A stretch of DNA of 45,238 nucleotides, from positions 1 to 45,238 of the forward strand of contig JAACJQ010000266.1 in assembly GCA_016879935.1 (NCBI GenBank), given 5' to 3'. The stretch comes from Archangiaceae bacterium. Lineage in GTDB: Bacteria > Myxococcota > Myxococcia > Myxococcales > Myxococcaceae. The position numbers were made by a program, and so were the translations under genes. Below the pieces are notes generated by a model that was given only the letters and a program-made list of their open reading frames with translations, made no database searches and was not told the origin of the DNA. Each line of letters opens with the position of its first letter. Positions within the stretch are counted from its first letter, which is position 1. This document shows positions 21,375 to 29,697 of the stretch, piece after piece.

Positions 21375-21399
21375 AGCAGGGAGCGGCTCGGGACCTGCT
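21375..21399 (-). terminator. Hairpin downstream of the beta-helix gene
   Basis: AGCAGG and CCTGCT arms flank an inner GAGC-C-GCTC arm, 7 bases after the stop of the beta-helix gene. There is no U-run, so intrinsic termination is uncertain. It would separate that gene from the defence pair downstream. Confidence 0.4.
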
Positions 21400-21405
21400 G
21401 AGGCC

Positions 21406-23733
21406 TCAAGTCAGGGAGCCTCTGCTTCGACGACGACGAACGAGCGCGAGCAGGCCGAGCATCGGAGCGAACTCTCCGCCCGACATGCAGCCGCACCCGC
21501 CCATCACCATCATCGGATCCGTGGCGTTGCCTCCCGCCGAGCCGCCTGCTGTCGCTGAGCCGCCTGCCGTCGCTGAGCCGCCCGCCGTCGCTGAGCCACC
21601 CGCCGTCGCCGAGCCACCTGCCGTCGCCGAGCCACCCGCCGCTGCCGAGCCGCCTGCCGTCGCCGAGCCGCCCGCCGTCGCCGAGCCGCCTGCCGTTGCG
21701 GAGCCGCCTCCCGCCGCGCCTCCGCCAGCGCCGCTCACGCCCGGTTCAGCCGCGCGCCAATCGATTCCCGACACCGCGACGTACGGAGGGCTCGCAGGCA
21801 CCGCGCCGTTCGTCACCAACACCACGCTGCGAAACGGATCGAGGTGCACTGTCGCACCGACCGCTGCCCCATCCGCCAACGTCCACGCTCCGGCGGGCGT
21901 CGGAACATCAGCAACCACCTCCGTGTCGTTGAACACGAGCAGCGCGTTCTTCCGAACGATCGAACTCCCGGTCGCGCTCGCCCAGTTCGGAGCCGCCGCC
22001 GTCCATGCCGCGAGCGTGTCGTAGTTGTTCGACCCTTCCCGAATCACGTTCGCCCCCGTCGCGGGAGCGATGAACGTACTGTTCGTCATCACGCCGTAGT
22101 CGATGCCCGCCTCGAACGAGAGCGCGATGGGCGTCGGAGCCGGGTACGGCGGCAACCACCAGTGCGTCAGGTTCTCCGACCGAACGAGCCGCCGCGAAGG
22201 CAGCACTGCCGCCAGCACGTTGTTGCTGATGGTGTTGTTCTGATTGTTGCCCGCGTTCCCCGACAGCCCGAGCCCACCCGTGCGATTATCGACCGCGACA
22301 TTTCCACTCACCGTGCACGTGAAATTATTGGGCAACATGATGCCGAGCCCATTGCTCCCGGCGATGGTGTTATTCTCGATGCGGGTGTCGTGGAAGTTCG
22401 ACAAGAACTCCGGCCAGATGCCGTGCCCCAGCGGCCACCACTCGTGCGAGGTCTCGAGATCGCCGATCGTATCGAGAATGATGTTCTCGCGAATGATGGA
22501 GGCGTTGCAATTCGTATACACTGCCGCCCCATCATTCAGGGTACCCATCGCGCGAACGAAGACGTTGCGCTGAACCGTCTGCCCGTCGCTGCCGAGAATC
22601 ACGCCCGCGTAGCCGATGTCGACGAAGCGATTGAGCTGCACGACGGCGGCGTTCGCACGACCGAGGACGACTCCGGCGGCGTGCCACGAACCGCTCCCGC
22701 CGTAGCCGCGCTGCATGCCGATGCGGAGGAACGTGTTGCGCTCGATGAGCGAGCCCGTCGCGCCCGCGGCATTGGCCCAGCCAGAGATGGCCACGTTGCG
22801 CACGTCACGAAACGTCGAGTTGCGAATGACGAAGGGTTGCGCGTCGTACGTGAAGCCGATGGCGTTCGTCTCGAGCTCGGTGAAGGTGCAGCGGTCGACG
22901 GTCGCTGGACGGCCGAGCGTGAGCGCCGTGCCGACGAAGCGTTGAAACTGCACGTCGGTGAACGAAGTGCCGCTGCTGGTCACGCCGGTTGCGTCGGTGA
23001 CGATGTCGTAGGTGCTGCTCGGCGTCGCCCACGTCGGAGGCATCACGTAGAGCGTGCCGCTGCCCCAGTACCACTCGCCGGGAGCGTCGAGTTCGTCGAG
23101 GTCGTCGTCGATGAAGTAGCCCGAGCCCGGGTCGGAGAACGGGTCTTGAAAGCGCCCGTCGGGACCGAGGTCGAGCGTGTTCACCGCCGAGTGTGAGGTG
23201 ATGGGCCGGGTCTCCCACCACCAGCTCCAGCGCCGCCATCGAACCTGAGCGCCCGTCCACCGGCCGGCGGCGACCTGGGGCCGCGTCGCGAGGTCGGCGT
23301 CGACGATACGGTCGGGGCTGTCGTCGTTGTCGATGCGCAGGAAGCCCGTGTTCGGCCAGCGCGCCAGCGGCACGAAGCGGCCGTCGACGTAGAGCGCGAG
23401 CACCTTCGCGGCGCTGGTGCCGGTGCGCACGCGCGCGTCCTGGCTCCAGGTGCCCGTGAAGGTGAGCGGCTTCGACGCGGTGAGGACTGGCGCTGCGCCC
23501 GTGCCGTACGCCCCGAGGGTGCGGCCAGCGCCGACGTCGAGCCCCGCCGCGAACCAGGTGCCGTCACGCGCGAGCAAGATGCGGTCTCCGGTCGCCGAGC
23601 GGGTGCGAGCGGCTCCGATGGTCGCCAGTGGAGCGGCGGCAGTGCCAGCGTTTCCGTCCATGCCGGTGGGAGACACGTACCAATCGGCGGCCAGGGCGGG
23701 CGCAGCGACGAACAGCAGCACGAACGAGCGCAT
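21406..23733 (-). CDS. Parallel beta-helix surface protein with MYXO-CTERM-like tail
   Basis: 775 residues. Signal peptide (MRSFVLLFVAAPALA), then ADWYVSPTGMDGNAGTAAAP, the usual start of right-handed beta-helix proteins. The body has repeated short rungs such as RNSTFRDVRNVAI, LIERNTFLRIG, VQLNRFVDIGYAGV and ENIILDTIGD, as in pectate-lyase-like and NosD-type helices; the N-rich ladders support this. Near the C-terminus is a run of nine GGSATA-type hexapeptides and then GGCGC, a hydrophobic segment (FAPMLGLLALV) and a basic end (RRRRSRG), which matches the MYXO-CTERM sorting signal cleaved by myxosortases. It is probably anchored or exported to the outer surface. Substrate unknown; polysaccharide binding or cleavage is possible. 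Confidence 0.88.
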   Translation of the reverse strand: MRSFVLLFVAAPALAADWYVSPTGMDGNAGTAAAPLATIGAARTRSATGDRILLARDGTWFAAGLDVGAGRTLGAYGTGAAPVLTASKPLTFTGTWSQDARVRTGTSAAKVLALYVDGRFVPLARWPNTGFLRIDNDDSPDRIVDADLATRPQVAAGRWTGAQVRWRRWSWWWETRPITSHSAVNTLDLGPDGRFQDPFSDPGSGYFIDDDLDELDAPGEWYWGSGTLYVMPPTWATPSSTYDIVTDATGVTSSGTSFTDVQFQRFVGTALTLGRPATVDRCTFTELETNAIGFTYDAQPFVIRNSTFRDVRNVAISGWANAAGATGSLIERNTFLRIGMQRGYGGSGSWHAAGVVLGRANAAVVQLNRFVDIGYAGVILGSDGQTVQRNVFVRAMGTLNDGAAVYTNCNASIIRENIILDTIGDLETSHEWWPLGHGIWPEFLSNFHDTRIENNTIAGSNGLGIMLPNNFTCTVSGNVAVDNRTGGLGLSGNAGNNQNNTISNNVLAAVLPSRRLVRSENLTHWWLPPYPAPTPIALSFEAGIDYGVMTNSTFIAPATGANVIREGSNNYDTLAAWTAAAPNWASATGSSIVRKNALLVFNDTEVVADVPTPAGAWTLADGAAVGATVHLDPFRSVVLVTNGAVPASPPYVAVSGIDWRAAEPGVSGAGGGAAGGGSATAGGSATAGGSATAGGSAAAGGSATAGGSATAGGSATAGGSATAGGSATAGGSAGGNATDPMMVMGGCGCMSGGEFAPMLGLLALVRRRRSRGSLT
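21535..21712 (-). repeat. 18-bp minisatellite encoding GGSATA units
   Basis: Plus-strand unit CCGCCTGCCGTCGCTGAG with small variations, nine full units in tandem, in frame with the beta-helix gene. It encodes SATAGG hexapeptides before the MYXO-CTERM-like tail, i.e. a flexible stalk whose copy number can change without breaking the frame. Confidence 0.9.
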
Positions 23734-23794
23734 GTGCGGTGAGAAGCGCGAGCCCGCCCGCTCGGCTCACGCTTGTCGTCGATCAACGGCCGGC

Positions 23795-24232
23795 TCAGCG
23801 AACGCAATACTGCGTCGGGCACACGCCCCGGCACGAGGCGGGAAACACGCCGCCATCACAGGCCGCGACGGTGCAGTCGGTGGCCTCGACACCAGCGTCG
23901 GTACACTGCACTGCCACGAAGTGCCGCGCCGACGTCAGAACCTCGACACAGTACGAACCCGGCGTGCTGGCACACCTCGTCGGCGGCGTGAGACCAAACC
24001 TCTCGGCCGTGTAGCTCGAGCAGGGCGTCGTCGGGCTCCGCGCGCAGGCGTAGGCGGCGAGGCAGCGCTCCGCGGAGTCACAGCCGGCGTCGGGAATGGC
24101 GGCAGCGCACTCCTGCGAACACGCTCCCGCTGGGCAGTCACCCCTGCACGAGGCGACCACCTGCACGTCGGCGTCTACGGGCCGAAGGCACGACACGCCC
24201 AGCAGGCAGAAGAGAAGCAACGACCAGCGCAT
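23795..24232 (-). CDS. Small Cys-rich lipoprotein
   Basis: 145 residues with signal peptide and lipobox (LLGVSC). The mature part holds about 18 Cys, many in short-spaced groups (CRGDCPAGACSQEC, CDSAERC and CRGVCPTQYC), so it is probably disulfide-stabilised outside the cytoplasm. No family recognised. It lies 43 bases from the PEP-type gene's stop on the same strand and 61 bases upstream of the beta-helix gene's start, also same strand; co-transcription is possible but not shown. Confidence 0.75.
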   Translation of the reverse strand: MRWSLLLFCLLGVSCLRPVDADVQVVASCRGDCPAGACSQECAAAIPDAGCDSAERCLAAYACARSPTTPCSSYTAERFGLTPPTRCASTPGSYCVEVLTSARHFVAVQCTDAGVEATDCTVAACDGGVFPASCRGVCPTQYCVR

Positions 24233-24275
24233 CGCCGCATCATCGCACGGCTGCGCGGCAACGCCTCCACGGCGC

Positions 24276-26603
24276 TCACTCGAGAATCGTGACTTCTCCC
24301 CGGAAGCCGTCGACCCGAATGCGCGTGCCGCTGGTGATGCGCCGGGTGCCGTGACCGACGTTCACCACCGCAGGAATGCCGTACTCGCGCGCGATGATGC
24401 TGCCGTGCGAGAGCATGCCGCCCAAGTCGACCACCAGCGCGCTCGCGGCGACGAAGTACGGCGCCCAGCCCGGGTCGGTGAACGGCGCGACGAGAATTTC
24501 GCCCGGCGCCACGCGCGTCTCTTCATCGGCACGCAGCACCACGCGCGCGATGCCCTCGACCACTCCACCGCTCACCGCGAGTCCACGGAGCACCGTCGCG
24601 TCGGGCACTGGAGGCGGCAACGCTGACGCCGGGTCGAGCACGCCCACCACCACCGGAGGCGGCGAGAGCGGCAACCACTGCCGATGCTCCGCGCGGCGCC
24701 GAGCCACCGTGCGCGCCCAACGCACCTCTGCTTTCGCCGCCAACGCCTCGCCCAGCTCACGCAATCGAAGGAAGAACACGTCGTCGGCGCGCTCCACCGT
24801 GCCGCGCTGCACGAGCCGGGATCCGACTTCCTGCAACGCGAGCCGCGACAGCCCGATGCGCCGAACACTCTCGCTCTTGAGCTGTTCGCGCAGCCGCGTG
24901 CCCCGCCGCCCACGCTCAAGCAGCGCACGCAGCACCACCCGCTTCAACGGCCCGAGCCTCGCGAACGACTCCGCCTCGACGTCGACGCGACGGCGCTCGA
25001 TGGCTGTCGTGCGCTCGGTGAGCTGGGCTCCCGAGCGCCAGGCACGCAGCGTCGCCAGCACCTGGTCTGGAGCCTCCCGCCACCGCGGCTGCGAGATGTC
25101 GAGCTCCGCCCGCGCGTGGTGCCCGTGCCGCTCCATCCACTCGTTCCACTGCGCGCGCAGCGGCGGCGTCAGCGCAGGCTCGAGCTCGACCCACGAGCTC
25201 AACGGCAACCCACGCAGCGCCTCGCCGAGCCGAAACAACGACAACGCGCTCTCGGCCGAGTCGACCCCGCCGAGCCCCGAGAAGAGTGAGGAGCCGCGCG
25301 AGCCGTCGGCATCACCGAGCCACCGCTGACACACCTGCAGCGTCGCGTTGGTGCACGCCATGCCGACCGCGATGGCCGCGAAGACGTCGTGAAACGCGGG
25401 CCCCATGCCGCCGTTGAGCCGCTCGAGATGCGCGAGCAACGCCTCGTCGGAGAGCGTCGACACCTGCACCGCCGCGAGTTCCTTCGTGTCGGCGACGATG
25501 CGCTGCACGCCCGCGTCAGGCCGCACGCCGAGGTTCAGCAGCATGCGGCCGACGAGCTTGAGCACACCGCTGACGAGCCTGCGGCCCGAGACGCGCACGA
25601 CAGGGTGCTCCGCGGCCTTCACCTTCGCGAGCCCGTCGAGAATCTCCTGCGCGTGGCCACCGAAGAGCTCGGCCGGGTTCTTCGACGCCATGCCCGGCAC
25701 GGCCTTCGAGATGGCGAGGAAGGTGTTCATGCAGAAGTAGATGCGCCCGCCGACGAGACCGATGAGGGGCGTCTGGTTCCAGTCGACGCCGAGGTCTTCG
25801 GTGAAGCTCGCGAAGAGCATGTGCACCACGCGCTCGACGACATCGAGCGTCATCGGCGTGGCCACATCGGGGAGCAGCTCGCCGGCGTTCGTGTTGCTCC
25901 ACACGAGGTGCTCGTCGCTCTGCGAGACCGAGGTGGTGATGGGCCGCGCCTGCAACCAGAAGAGCTGCCCGTCGGCCGTGAGCGCCCACTCGAGGTCGAG
26001 CGGCTCGCCGAAGTGACGCTCGAGCGCGCGCGCTTCGGTCTCGAGGCGTTCGCGGTCGGCAGCCAAGATGGGCACCGGCGCGCTGCGGCCCGACACGAGC
26101 GCCTCGCCCAACCCCTCGACGGCCTCGATGGCCATCTCTCCCCGCGCGCCTTTCGGAGCCTGCGTGAAGACGACTCCCGCGAGCCGTGGCTGCACCATCT
26201 GCTGCACGATGACCGCGAGCCGCGCTTCACCTGCGCCGACGTGGGCCCGGTAGGCCCTCACGCGCTCCGAGTGCGCCGAGGCCCAGCACGTCACGACCGC
26301 CGCTTCGAGCGCCTCGAGCGTGCACACGTTCAGCACGGTGTCGAACTGGCCGGCGAACGAGCTCACGGCGCCGTCTTCGTCGATGCCCGAGGAGCGCACC
26401 GCGACCGGTCGCCCGTCGAGCGCCACCCACGTCTGTCTCAGCGCCTCGCGCACCGGCGCAGAGAGTGTGGTCGCGAAGTGCTCGGCACTGAGTACGAAGG
26501 CCCGCGGCACCTGCGCGCCCGCGTTCAGCAGCTTCACCAGCCCGCGCGCCTTGCCACCGAGCGCGACGTCGTCAGGGAGGCCGGCCTTCAGCTCGAGCAT
26601 CAT
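24276..26603 (-). CDS. PEP-utilising dikinase-like enzyme, rifampicin-phosphotransferase architecture
   Basis: 775 residues in three parts. (1) ATP-grasp domain ~1-240: VALGGKARGLVKLL, PVAVRSSGIDEDGAVSSFAGQFDTVL (shortened here to its VRSS core) and LEWALTADGQLFWLQARPI. (2) A large middle region ~250-680 of helical character. (3) C-terminal mobile phosphohistidine domain with GGMLSHGSIIAREYGIPAVV; the phosphorylated His would be 733. This order and length fit rifampicin phosphotransferases (ATP-grasp, substrate domain, His domain), but the same layout is shared by uncharacterised family members, so a PEP-synthase-like reaction on another small molecule is possible. The ATG overlaps the stop of the TetR gene (ATGA), which argues for inducible expression. 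Confidence 0.85.
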   Translation of the reverse strand: MMLELKAGLPDDVALGGKARGLVKLLNAGAQVPRAFVLSAEHFATTLSAPVREALRQTWVALDGRPVAVRSSGIDEDGAVSSFAGQFDTVLNVCTLEALEAAVVTCWASAHSERVRAYRAHVGAGEARLAVIVQQMVQPRLAGVVFTQAPKGARGEMAIEAVEGLGEALVSGRSAPVPILAADRERLETEARALERHFGEPLDLEWALTADGQLFWLQARPITTSVSQSDEHLVWSNTNAGELLPDVATPMTLDVVERVVHMLFASFTEDLGVDWNQTPLIGLVGGRIYFCMNTFLAISKAVPGMASKNPAELFGGHAQEILDGLAKVKAAEHPVVRVSGRRLVSGVLKLVGRMLLNLGVRPDAGVQRIVADTKELAAVQVSTLSDEALLAHLERLNGGMGPAFHDVFAAIAVGMACTNATLQVCQRWLGDADGSRGSSLFSGLGGVDSAESALSLFRLGEALRGLPLSSWVELEPALTPPLRAQWNEWMERHGHHARAELDISQPRWREAPDQVLATLRAWRSGAQLTERTTAIERRRVDVEAESFARLGPLKRVVLRALLERGRRGTRLREQLKSESVRRIGLSRLALQEVGSRLVQRGTVERADDVFFLRLRELGEALAAKAEVRWARTVARRRAEHRQWLPLSPPPVVVGVLDPASALPPPVPDATVLRGLAVSGGVVEGIARVVLRADEETRVAPGEILVAPFTDPGWAPYFVAASALVVDLGGMLSHGSIIAREYGIPAVVNVGHGTRRITSGTRIRVDGFRGEVTILE

Positions 26604-27352
26604 CGGCGCCTCCGGGGCAGCGCACCCTCGAGGAAGCTCGACACGAGCAGCTCGGCCGACGCGGGCGACGCGAGCGACTGGCCACGCAAGAAGGTGCCGA
26701 TGACGAGCCCGAACCCGAACAGCGACGAGAGGTAGACGGTGGTGAGCGCTCCCGGGTCGCCCGCGAGCGTGCCCGCCGAGACACAGCGGCTGAAGTACGC
26801 CAGCACGCCGGCCGAGACGCCGCGGGCCGGGTCGCGCCCCTTCGCCGAGAGCTCCTCCGCAGCAGCGGGGTCTCCCAGCATCGCGCGCATCACCTCGAGT
26901 GAACCCTCGAACTCCACCAGCGCCTGACGGGTGAACTGCACCAACACCTCGCGCACCTGCTTCACGTCGGCTCCGGCGAGCGCCCGACCCGCCTGACGCG
27001 CCGGCAACGCATCCATGAACGCGCGCAGCAGCCCGAGCCGGTCTCCGAAGCGCCGATGCAGCGTGACGACCGAGACCTTCGCCTGCGTGGCGACCGCGTC
27101 GAGCGTCGTGCCGCGCAACCCACGCGCGCCCATCACGACCTTCACCGCGGCGAACAGCGCCTCGTCGCTCTTGCGAAGGCTCACCGGCTCGCCCACCCGT
27201 GCCTGCACGCCCGTCGCGTTCCCGACCTGTCGATAGAGCGTGGCGCGAGAGACGCCGAGCTGCTTCGCGAGGGCCGCCATGGTGACCGGCCGACCCGCAC
27301 GTTTGAGAGACTTCACGGCTCGATCGAGCTGAGACATTCGCAACATCTTCAT
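26600..27352 (-). CDS. TetR-family regulator with two helix-turn-helix regions
   Basis: 250 residues from ATG 27352 (ATGs at 27346 and 27337 are alternatives). A first HTH lies at ~24-42 (TMAALAKQLGVSRATLYRQV). A second, TetR-type, is at ~64-103 (ALFAAVKVVMGARGLRGTTLDAVATQAKVSVVTLHRRFG in blocks). The C-terminal ~150 residues are helical, as in TetR effector domains (LVQFTRQALVEFEGSLEVMR). The first HTH is not part of a standard TetR protein. Its stop overlaps the dikinase start. It is divergent from the 27420 gene by 67 bases, so the operator is likely in that gap. Probably a repressor of the dikinase that responds to its substrate. Confidence 0.85.
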   Translation of the reverse strand: MKMLRMSQLDRAVKSLKRAGRPVTMAALAKQLGVSRATLYRQVGNATGVQARVGEPVSLRKSDEALFAAVKVVMGARGLRGTTLDAVATQAKVSVVTLHRRFGDRLGLLRAFMDALPARQAGRALAGADVKQVREVLVQFTRQALVEFEGSLEVMRAMLGDPAAAEELSAKGRDPARGVSAGVLAYFSRCVSAGTLAGDPGALTTVYLSSLFGFGLVIGTFLRGQSLASPASAELLVSSFLEGALPRRRR

Positions 27353-27419
27353 ATCGAGTGTCTCACCGCGGAACAACCGGCTATTCGAGCTGGCGGCGGG
27401 GCGACTAGGCTCACGCCAC

Positions 27420-27920
27420 GTGCTCGACGCCCTGCTCGCCATCGCGCTGCTCCACCCCTTCGAGGACCCGCACGTGCTGCAGCCGCCGGCGGTCGTGGTG
27501 ACCCGGACGGCGCCTCGGCTGACACGCGAACGAATGAACGCGCTGCTCGCCTTCCCGACCGCGACCGAGCTCACCCGGGCCGAACGACAGATCGCGATGC
27601 TTGCGCTGCAGTACCTGAGCGAGGGCGTTCCCTGCTCGTGCAGTGGCGACGACGAGCCTGCGGCCCTCGCTGCAGAGCTCTTCACCATTCTCACGCACCA
27701 GCGCTTCATGAGCCCGCGTACGTCGCAGTGGGCACTGTTCGCTGGCTGGGCCACCTGGGCGCACGGCAGCGTGCACGGGAGCGCCGAGGCCACCGCACGG
27801 GCCCTCGATGAAGGCGTCGAGGCGGTGGGCCTCGCGATGGCGACAGGTGTGGAGCCGCCCCCGGAGTTCGCATGGGCCGCCCTCGAGGCCATCGCCCAGT
27901 GGGAAGCGGTGACGCCGTGA
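27420..27920 (+). CDS. Hypothetical protein, first gene of a pair
   Basis: 166 residues from a GTG at 27420. The N-terminus (LDALLAIALLHPFEDPHVL) is mildly hydrophobic and may be a short signal or membrane-edge helix. The rest is largely helical with two nearby Cys (CSCSG) and a conserved-looking TAERQIAMLALQYLSEG-type helix region. I do not recognise a family. Its TGA shares one base with the ATG of the next gene (TGATG), which shows tight coupling, and the coding strand is otherwise free of overlapping strong frames. Confidence 0.65.
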   Translation: MLDALLAIALLHPFEDPHVLQPPAVVVTRTAPRLTRERMNALLAFPTATELTRAERQIAMLALQYLSEGVPCSCSGDDEPAALAAELFTILTHQRFMSPRTSQWALFAGWATWAHGSVHGSAEATARALDEGVEAVGLAMATGVEPPPEFAWAALEAIAQWEAVTP

Positions 27921-28807
27921 TGCGCACCGCGCTGCTGTTGGCCTGTCTCGCTGGAGCGGCCGTGGCCCAACCCCGACGCCAGGCAGACCCCGATGGTGGC
28001 GTGCCCACGTCGGTGACTGGCCGTGTGGTGGACGAGACGGGCGCGGGCGTGGCCAACGTCGTGGTGACGCTCACCGACACCACGCGGCTCAGCGGGTACG
28101 TCGACGCGCTCGGCTGCGGCACGTACTACCGACAGCACGACGCGGTGACCGACGCCGACGGCCGGTTCTCGGCAGCGCTCTCGTTCCGCCCCAACCGCGC
28201 GGTCGTCGAGAAGCGGGGCTGGCTGCGCTTCCCCTCCGAGATCGCCATCGACGCCAGGAGGCCCATCCTCATCACCGCGAGCGTGACGCCGCATCGCACG
28301 TGGACCGGCACGGTGGTGGACGCCGAGGGCAAGCCCGTGGCTCAAGCGCGTGTCGGCCCGCTGAATGGCTCCTTCACCCGCACCGACGCAGAGGGCCGCT
28401 ACACGCTCGAGATCGAAGACCCGCAACCCGCCGAGTTCCGCGTTCGGCGCATCGGCTTCAAGCCGCTGATGGTCCCCACGAAGGAGGCGGACACGGTCGT
28501 GCTGAAGGAGCGTCGCGCGCTGCTCACCGTCACCGTGCTCGACCCCGCCACGAAGCAGCCCGTGAGCTCACCCTTCGTGCAGGTCGCCGCGTTCATCGGG
28601 GCCGAGCGACAGGGCTTCTGCACCGCGGGCCGCCCCGAAGAGACCTCCGAGCCGACGATGGGCACGTGCGTGCTCGACGCCGACCCTGGGCTGGTGACGC
28701 TGCGCATCGACAACGTCGAGGTGCAGACGGTTCGGGTGACCACCGCTCCGCAGGCGCTCACCGTGACGGCGCCAGCGAGGGCGCCCGTGACGGGCAACCC
28801 GTATTAG
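27920..28807 (+). CDS. Exported protein with carboxypeptidase-regulatory-like repeats
   Basis: 295 residues from ATG 27920, with signal peptide (MRTALLLACLAGAAVAQ). Two beta-sandwich repeats are visible: VTGRVVDETGAGVANVVVTLTD ... VTDADGRFSAAL and TGTVVDAEGKPVAQARVGPL ... RTDAEGRYTLEI. This is the carboxypeptidase-regulatory/SpaA-like pattern (G-x-V-x-D-x-G-x-P, then T-D-A-x-G-x-Y). The last third is another beta-rich segment (LLTVTVLDPATKQPV). Such domains are surface binding or scaffold modules. It is coupled to the upstream hypothetical gene; its 3' end overlaps the convergent PEGA-type gene by four bases. Confidence 0.82.
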   Translation: MRTALLLACLAGAAVAQPRRQADPDGGVPTSVTGRVVDETGAGVANVVVTLTDTTRLSGYVDALGCGTYYRQHDAVTDADGRFSAALSFRPNRAVVEKRGWLRFPSEIAIDARRPILITASVTPHRTWTGTVVDAEGKPVAQARVGPLNGSFTRTDAEGRYTLEIEDPQPAEFRVRRIGFKPLMVPTKEADTVVLKERRALLTVTVLDPATKQPVSSPFVQVAAFIGAERQGFCTAGRPEETSEPTMGTCVLDADPGLVTLRIDNVEVQTVRVTTAPQALTVTAPARAPVTGNPY

Positions 28808-29697
28808 TCGCCGTGCCGCTCTCCGGCGAGGAGCGCACCGAAGGCGATGCTGCCGGCCAGCCCTCCGACCAGTCCCCCGAAGGTGAGCGGGTGCAGCGTC
28901 GAGGCCGTGAGGTACTGGCTGCGGGTGACGACGAGCATGCCTGTCGTTTGCTGGAGCGCCGCCTGGTCTGCGGTGGTGCGGCTCCACACGAACCCCACGC
29001 AGCTCGCGATGAGCACGAGCCCACTCACGATGAGCCCCGCGACGAGGGCGGGCCGATGAACGGGCAGCCGCTCCGTCGGCAGGGTGAGCAGCGTCGCCCG
29101 TGGCAGCGGCGCCGGCTCTGGTGTCAGCACGACGGCAGGCTTCGCCACCGGCACCTCGGGCGTCAACGACTCGAGCGCGGGCAACTCGAGCGTCGCGTTG
29201 CCGCCAGCCGCGAGCTCGACGCACAGGGTCTTCGGCGCATGGCCTTCTGCCGTCAGCTCGACGGTCGCCAGGCCCGGGTCGACGGGCACCGTCACCGGCG
29301 AAGCAGAAGCCTCGAGCTCGTGCGAACCGACGACGAGGCGCGTGTGCGGGCGCGGAGTCGTCAGCGGCGTGAGCGTGAGCCACGCGACCTTCGGCCGGAG
29401 CAGCTCGGCCTGCCGCGCCGCATAGGTGGCCCGCGCTTCATCGCCAGCCGAGCGGGCCAGCGCCTGGGCCTGCGTGAACGCGTCGAACGCGCCGCTGGGT
29501 TTCTGCTGGTTCTGCAGACAGACGCCGAGGTTGAGCAACGTACCGATGGTCGGCTTGAGCCGACGGCTCGCTTCGAGCCTCGGGCAGGCCACGTCCCACG
29601 CGTTCACCTTCATCGCCGCGCGCGCCTCGGCGAAGAGCCTCGCAGCCTCGGCGTCGGGGTCGGCCGACAGAATTGTCATGAGCGCGACGGCAATCAT
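28804..29697 (-). CDS. TPR/PEGA-type membrane protein
   Basis: 297 residues from ATG 29697, which overlaps the stop of the FG-GAP gene (ATGA); M7 is an alternative. Residues ~12-100 look like TPR helices (EAARLFAEARAAMKVNAWD, ACPRLEASRRLKPTIGTLLNLGVC). Residues ~103-175 are a PEGA-like beta domain (TRLVVGSHELEASASPVTVPVDPG). Two hydrophobic segments follow at ~217-238 and ~272-291. This TPR plus PEGA plus TM pattern is common in myxobacteria and may act at the envelope. Function unknown. Confidence 0.8.
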   Translation of the reverse strand: MIAVALMTILSADPDAEAARLFAEARAAMKVNAWDVACPRLEASRRLKPTIGTLLNLGVCLQNQQKPSGAFDAFTQAQALARSAGDEARATYAARQAELLRPKVAWLTLTPLTTPRPHTRLVVGSHELEASASPVTVPVDPGLATVELTAEGHAPKTLCVELAAGGNATLELPALESLTPEVPVAKPAVVLTPEPAPLPRATLLTLPTERLPVHRPALVAGLIVSGLVLIASCVGFVWSRTTADQAALQQTTGMLVVTRSQYLTASTLHPLTFGGLVGGLAGSIAFGALLAGERHGD

